The translations under genes were made by a program, and so were the position numbers. From a virus, in IMG/VR virus record IMGVR_UViG_3300045135_002333, positions 1 to 29,988 of that record: a stretch of DNA of 29,988 bases; one strand, written 5' to 3'. Within the stretch, counting starts at the first letter, position 1, and each line of letters opens with the position of its first letter. Below, piece by piece: positions 29,620 to 29,988 of the stretch. Below the pieces are notes generated by a model. That model searched no databases, was not told the DNA's origin, and worked only from the letters and a program-made list of their open reading frames with translations.

Positions 29620-29988
29620 TTGCCACCTCTTTCACCGCCTTGCTGATCGCGCGCTTGATCCGGCCCTTGAATTTCTTCGCCAGGTATTGCCGTGTATTCC
29701 AGACAAAATGCGCGCCATCGGTGCTGCCGTGATCGCCCTTCTTTCGCCCATGCTCAATTGAATAGGCGCGATCCTTTTCCGCCTGGGGCGCCTTGCTATC
29801 GATCACCACCACCGTGGCCGCCATGCCATCCTGGGAATATTCCGTGGCGATCTTGGCCTTTGTCTTGCCGCTGCGCACCGGCGCCAGGGTGCGCGCCACG
29901 CGCGCGCCCTCTTCGGCGTTTAGCTTGATCGCTTTGCGCACATGCGCGCGCTGCGCATCCGGCAGCTGTTCCAATTGCCGGATCAGTT
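29612..29988 (-). CDS. HK97 gp10-like connector/neck protein (N-terminus cut by window edge)
   Basis: The frame is open to the right edge: codons LIRQLEQLPDAQRAHVRKAI lead into the visible part with no stop, so at least 124 residues lie in the window. Family traits are the helical N-terminus (NAEEGARVARTLAPV), the conserved SGKTKAKI and YSIEHGRKKGDHGSTDGAHF, ending FKGRIKRAISKAVKEVANG. Members of this family lie between head closure and tail terminator genes. Upstream connector and capsid genes are expected beyond the right edge, consistent with a circular map that also continues left of the portal. Confidence 0.88.
   Translation of the reverse strand, partial: LIRQLEQLPDAQRAHVRKAIKLNAEEGARVARTLAPVRSGKTKAKIATEYSQDGMAATVVVIDSKAPQAEKDRAYSIEHGRKKGDHGSTDGAHFVWNTRQYLAKKFKGRIKRAISKAVKEVANG

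Overview
The window is most of the genome of a temperate siphophage with HK97-type head genes and a lambda/GTA-like tail. The likely host is an alphaproteobacterium, probably a member of the Rhodobacteraceae. Supporting evidence: high GC with dense ATGA, TGATG and 8-bp gene overlaps; tail genes in the order seen in the Rhodobacter gene transfer agent (tape measure, distal tail protein, DUF2163-like hub, DUF6950/NlpC-like peptidase, large tip protein); a DUF7220 membrane protein; and near-absence of GANTC, the alphaproteobacterial CcrM site. The host assignment is inference.

Layout. The minus strand 1-4575 carries the packaging module: portal (cut by the left edge), large and small terminase subunits, an HNH nuclease and an unknown basic protein. 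The stretch 4576-5168 has no gene. It holds about ten copies of an 8-bp GGGATTGA repeat, a 17-bp perfect inverted repeat and a strong leftward terminator, and is a candidate replication origin or packaging site. The minus strand 5169-9912 is the early/replication operon: Cro-like regulator, small RHH-like and Cys-rich proteins, an orphan OmpR-type winged-helix protein, Toprim primase, SF3 (D5/P4-type) helicase and two small proteins. At 9913-10120 is a divergent control region. From there the plus strand carries a CI-like regulator (10121-10447) and an integration operon: two small proteins, an excisionase-like protein, tyrosine integrase and small early proteins, ending at a terminator at 13220-13249. 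The stretch 13181-13762 is the attachment region. Its core is the 3' two thirds of a tRNA-Ser(GCT), from anticodon stem to CCA.

The minus strand 29988-13763, read right to left, is the late operon: HK97-gp10-like protein (cut by the right edge), DUF3168 tail terminator, major tail protein, tail assembly chaperone with a textbook -1 frameshift site, tape measure, tail tip, fibre and beta-propeller, fibre chaperone, DUF1353 protein, holin, M15 endolysin, a probable single-protein spanin, an HTH-phosphoesterase fusion, DUF7220, SSB and a nucleotide kinase, ending at a leftward terminator at 13671-13699.

Phage genes lie on both sides of the tRNA-derived core, while the head genes between portal and gp10 (protease, capsid, connectors) lie outside the window. 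The sequence is therefore best read as an unintegrated or circularly permuted phage genome with an intact attP, not an integrated prophage bounded by attL and attR.

A family of 16-bp palindromes, GCACG-N6-CGTGC with an AT-rich centre, occurs seven times as perfect copies. They lie in the regulator control region, ahead of the integration operon, around attP, inside an early gene and just upstream of the holin. This looks like one operator series joining lysogeny, integration and lysis, and is the most interesting regulatory signal here together with the repeat region at 4638-5063.
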